Assembly: GCA_902772625.1 (NCBI GenBank)
Contig: CACYBP010000322.1
Span: 1-8,672, forward strand
Origin: Oscillospiraceae bacterium
GTDB lineage: Bacteria > Bacillota > Clostridia > Oscillospirales > QAMX01
Length of the DNA: 8,672 nucleotides
Reading direction: 5' to 3'
In this document: in pieces, positions 6,400-8,672 of the stretch
How the letters are laid out: the number at the start of each line of letters is the position of its first letter
Numbering within the stretch: position 1 is the stretch's first letter
Program-made: the position numbers and the translations under genes
The notes under the pieces: generated by a model
The model's input: only the letters and a program-made list of their open reading frames with translations
Database searches by the model: none
What the model was told of the DNA's origin: nothing

Positions 6400-8206
6400 T
6401 ATGGGACGCGGCGGTCCGGGCGGAGGCCCGAACGCCGGACGCGAGGAGCCCAAGCGCTCCCGCGCAAGCAAAAAGTATCTCCTGCTCCGGATGTGGAGCT
6501 ATTTGTTCAAATACCGCGGGCTTCTGTTCCTGTCACTGGGACTGGCCCTGACGAGCACCCTTCTGACCCTGTTCTGCCCGCGCTTCTCGGGCAACGCCAT
6601 CGACGCGATCCTCGCGCCGGGCGGGGTGGATTTCTACGGGGAAAAGGGCGTGTTCCACTACTGCATTCTGATGCTGATCTTCTACGTGGTGTCGGGGGTG
6701 CTTTCCTATCTGCTCTCCCTGACCATGCTGCACCTGAGCCAGAAGACGGTCTACCAGCTGCGCAAGGACGTCTTCGACCGGCTTTCGGAGCTCCCGGTCT
6801 CCTTCTTCGACAACCACCAGACCGGCGATATCCTGAGCCGGATGCAGTACGACATCAACACGGTGAACGCCTCCCTGGCCAACGACCTTCGCCAGATCGT
6901 CACCAGCTCGGTGACGGTGATCTTCTCGCTTATCATGATGTTCTCCATTTCCCGGTGGATGCTGCTCCCCTTCGCGGTCACCATCCCGGCCACCGTGATC
7001 TTCACCCGCTACAAGACCAGGAAGGTCCGGCCGCTGTTCCGGAAGCGCTCTGCCAAGCTGGGCGAATTGAACGGCTACGCCGAGGAGATCCTGTCGGGGC
7101 AGAAGACCGTCAAGGCCTATAACCGCGAGGAGGTCATGACCGCCCGCTTCAAGACCCGCAACGAGGAGACCGCCGAGGCCTATTATCAGGCCGATTACTA
7201 CGGCTCTCTGATCGGACCGTCGGTGAACTTCATCAACAATCTGAACCTCGCCTTCATCAGCGTGTTCGGCGCGATGCTTTACCTCTTCGGCATGATCAGC
7301 GTGGGCAATATTTCCTCCTTCGTGGTCTATTCGAAGAAGTTCTCCGGCCCGATCAACGAGTTCGCGAACATCATGAACGAATTGCAGTCGGCCTTCTCGG
7401 CGGCTGAGCGCGTGTTCCGTCTGATCGACGAGCCCACCGAGGTCGCCGACCTTCCCGACGCCGAGGTGCTCACCGAGCCCGAGGGCGAGGTGGAAATGGA
7501 GCATATCCACTTCGGATATCTGCCCGAAAAGACCATCATCCACGACCTCTCCTTCAAGGCCGAAAAGGGAAAGCTGATCGCCATCGTGGGCCACACCGGG
7601 GCCGGGAAGACGACCCTGATCAACCTCCTGATGCGCTTTTACGATCCGCAGTCGGGCGAGATCCGGGTGGACGGAAAGAACATCGAGCACCTGACCCGGA
7701 AATCCCTGCGTCTGGCCTACACCATGGTCTTGCAGGAGACCTGGCTTTTCAGCGGCACCATCGCCGAGAATATCGCCTATTCCCGCGCCGACGCCACCCG
7801 GGAGGAGATCGAGGAGGCCGCCAAGGCCGCCATGATCCACGATTACATCATGAGCCTGCCCGACGGGTACGACACCCTGATCAACGAGGACGGCCTGAAT
7901 ATCTCCAAGGGACAGAAGCAGCTGATGACCATCGCGCGCGCGATGCTCGCCAGAGCCAACATGCTGATCCTGGACGAGGCCACCTCCAACGTGGATACCC
8001 AGACCGAGATGAAGATCCAGGCCGCCATGTATAAGCTGATGGAGGGCAAGACCAGCTTCGTCATCGCCCACCGGCTTTCCACCATCAAAAACGCCGATCA
8101 CATCCTGGTGGTGGACGCGGGCGATATCGTGGAGCAGGGCACCCACCGGGAGCTTCTCGCCAAGGGCGGCTACTACGCCAAGCTCTACGCCTCCCAGTTC
8201 GAATGA
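6383..8206 (+). CDS. ABC exporter half-transporter, catalytic subunit of a heterodimer
   Basis: This 607-aa partner of the preceding gene has an N-terminal cytosolic tail rich in Gly, Arg and Lys (about residues 8-33), six membrane helices, then an ATPase domain. Walker A is GHTGAGKTT (403-411), Walker B ends in Asp531-Glu532 with the catalytic Glu present, and the switch His563 is intact (IAHR). The signature is aberrant: ISKGQ (507-511) instead of LSGGQ. Paired with the preceding subunit, this gives one complete ATP site (this Walker A/B and His plus the partner's LSGGQ) and one degenerate site. The Gly/Arg-rich tail is common in RcrQ-like proteins. The start is ambiguous. ATG 6383 gives the longest form and overlaps the upstream gene, but GGGAG directly abuts it. 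GTG 6392 has that GGGAG at a better 9-nt spacing, and ATG 6401 is also possible. Overlap suggests translational coupling, which suits 1:1 subunit production. Confidence 0.95.
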   Translation: MRSVRDMGRGGPGGGPNAGREEPKRSRASKKYLLLRMWSYLFKYRGLLFLSLGLALTSTLLTLFCPRFSGNAIDAILAPGGVDFYGEKGVFHYCILMLIFYVVSGVLSYLLSLTMLHLSQKTVYQLRKDVFDRLSELPVSFFDNHQTGDILSRMQYDINTVNASLANDLRQIVTSSVTVIFSLIMMFSISRWMLLPFAVTIPATVIFTRYKTRKVRPLFRKRSAKLGELNGYAEEILSGQKTVKAYNREEVMTARFKTRNEETAEAYYQADYYGSLIGPSVNFINNLNLAFISVFGAMLYLFGMISVGNISSFVVYSKKFSGPINEFANIMNELQSAFSAAERVFRLIDEPTEVADLPDAEVLTEPEGEVEMEHIHFGYLPEKTIIHDLSFKAEKGKLIAIVGHTGAGKTTLINLLMRFYDPQSGEIRVDGKNIEHLTRKSLRLAYTMVLQETWLFSGTIAENIAYSRADATREEIEEAAKAAMIHDYIMSLPDGYDTLINEDGLNISKGQKQLMTIARAMLARANMLILDEATSNVDTQTEMKIQAAMYKLMEGKTSFVIAHRLSTIKNADHILVVDAGDIVEQGTHRELLAKGGYYAKLYASQFE

Positions 8207-8218
8207 GAGGACGGTAGC

Positions 8219-8671
8219 ATGAAGACCGAGCCTTGCGAATTGACCAATCTCTGCCTGCTCCGGGACGGGACGAGGATCCTTCTGCAGAATCGGACCGCCC
8301 GGGACTGGCGCGGCTGGGCGCTGCCGGGAGGACACGTGGAACCCGGAGAAGCCGTGGTGGATTCCTGCGTGCGGGAAATGGAGGAGGAGACCGGCCTTCG
8401 GGTGCTCGATCCGCGCCTTGCGGGGGTCAAGCAGTTCCCCGGCGGGGACGGGAGCCGGTATCTGGTGTTCCTCTTCGTTGCCGACCGGTTCGAGGGGACG
8501 CTCCGCTCCTCCCCGGAAGGGGAGATGCGGTGGATCGAAAGGAAAGAGCTTTCCTCTCTGGCCGCGGTAAAAGACCTTCCGGAGCTGATCGAGATGATGG
8601 AGGATCCCGGAAAAAGCGAATTCCGGTACGTTGTTGACGCGTGCGGGAAGTGGCAGAAGGAGATCCTTTGA
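8219..8671 (+). CDS. Nudix hydrolase, MutX/8-oxo-dGTPase-like
   Basis: This 150-aa Nudix protein hydrolyses a nucleoside diphosphate linked to another group X. The Nudix box fits GX5EX7REUXEEXGU exactly: Gly38, Glu44, Arg52-Glu53, Glu56-Glu57, Gly59 and Leu60, with the acidic residues placed to hold Mg2+. The N-terminal TNLCLL and the WALPGGHVEPGE stretch resemble Bacillota MutX-type 8-oxo-dGTP diphosphatases, which clear oxidised nucleotides. The substrate is not readable from sequence, and other nucleotides remain possible. The ATG at 8219 has AGAGG 8 nt upstream and starts only 12 nt after the second ABC stop codon, so it is very likely the last gene seen of the MarR/ABC operon. The gene is complete, ending one base before the window edge. 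No terminator is visible, so the operon may continue. Confidence 0.92.
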   Translation: MKTEPCELTNLCLLRDGTRILLQNRTARDWRGWALPGGHVEPGEAVVDSCVREMEEETGLRVLDPRLAGVKQFPGGDGSRYLVFLFVADRFEGTLRSSPEGEMRWIERKELSSLAAVKDLPELIEMMEDPGKSEFRYVVDACGKWQKEIL

Positions 8672-8672
8672 A

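Noticed and set aside
6533..8335. A 600-codon open frame on the minus strand
   Set aside because: It lies antisense to the second ABC gene. It is rich in His, Gly, Asp and Val with no domain pattern, which is the expected shadow of a GC-rich coding sequence read backwards. It has no supporting promoter.

Overview
The window is GC-rich, tightly packed bacterial chromosome. It has strong sigma70/sigmaA-type promoters, purine-rich Shine-Dalgarno sites and genes whose families all look Bacillota-like: a CtpE-type P-type ATPase, a CLC-F-like anion transporter, a MarR/ABC/ABC exporter operon and a MutX-like Nudix enzyme. My best guess is a high-GC member of Clostridia, perhaps a gut lineage. This rests on gene content and style only, since there is no rRNA or marker gene here. 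I see no mobile element, CRISPR array, tRNA or rRNA.

Layout. (1) Positions 1-196, minus strand: the first 65 codons of an AGCS-family sodium:amino-acid symporter, cut by the window edge. (2) A 55-bp divergent gap. (3) 252-2579, plus: a 775-aa P-type cation ATPase. (4) 2580-2714: a convergent gap with a strong bidirectional hairpin terminator. (5) 2715-3950, minus: a CLC-family anion transporter starting at GTG, with a clear TATAAT promoter. (6) 3951-4205: a regulatory region with two divergent promoters, a 30-nt all-purine tract between them, and three operator-like palindromes spaced exactly 15 bp apart downstream of the plus promoter. (7) 4206-8671, plus: a four-gene operon made of a MarR-family regulator, two ABC exporter half-transporters and a Nudix hydrolase.

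How the genes work together. The last four genes read as one transcription unit with very short or overlapping junctions. The MarR protein most likely represses its own operon through the three palindromes, which begin about where transcription starts. The two ABC proteins carry complementary defects. The first has a degenerate Walker B (Asp for Glu) and a Gln for the switch His, while the second has an aberrant signature motif. Together they would form an asymmetric heterodimeric exporter with one competent and one degenerate ATP site. The layout resembles the streptococcal rcrRPQ operon. The Nudix gene, which follows 12 nt after the second ABC gene, adds a possible nucleotide-pool or stress role. 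The upstream genes handle ions and amino acids and are separate transcription units.

Nothing here is clearly a new system. The most notable items are the phased triple operator with its four-gene stress/efflux operon, the unusual ion-site residues in the P-type ATPase, and the CLC-F-like transporter that lacks an obvious fluoride riboswitch.
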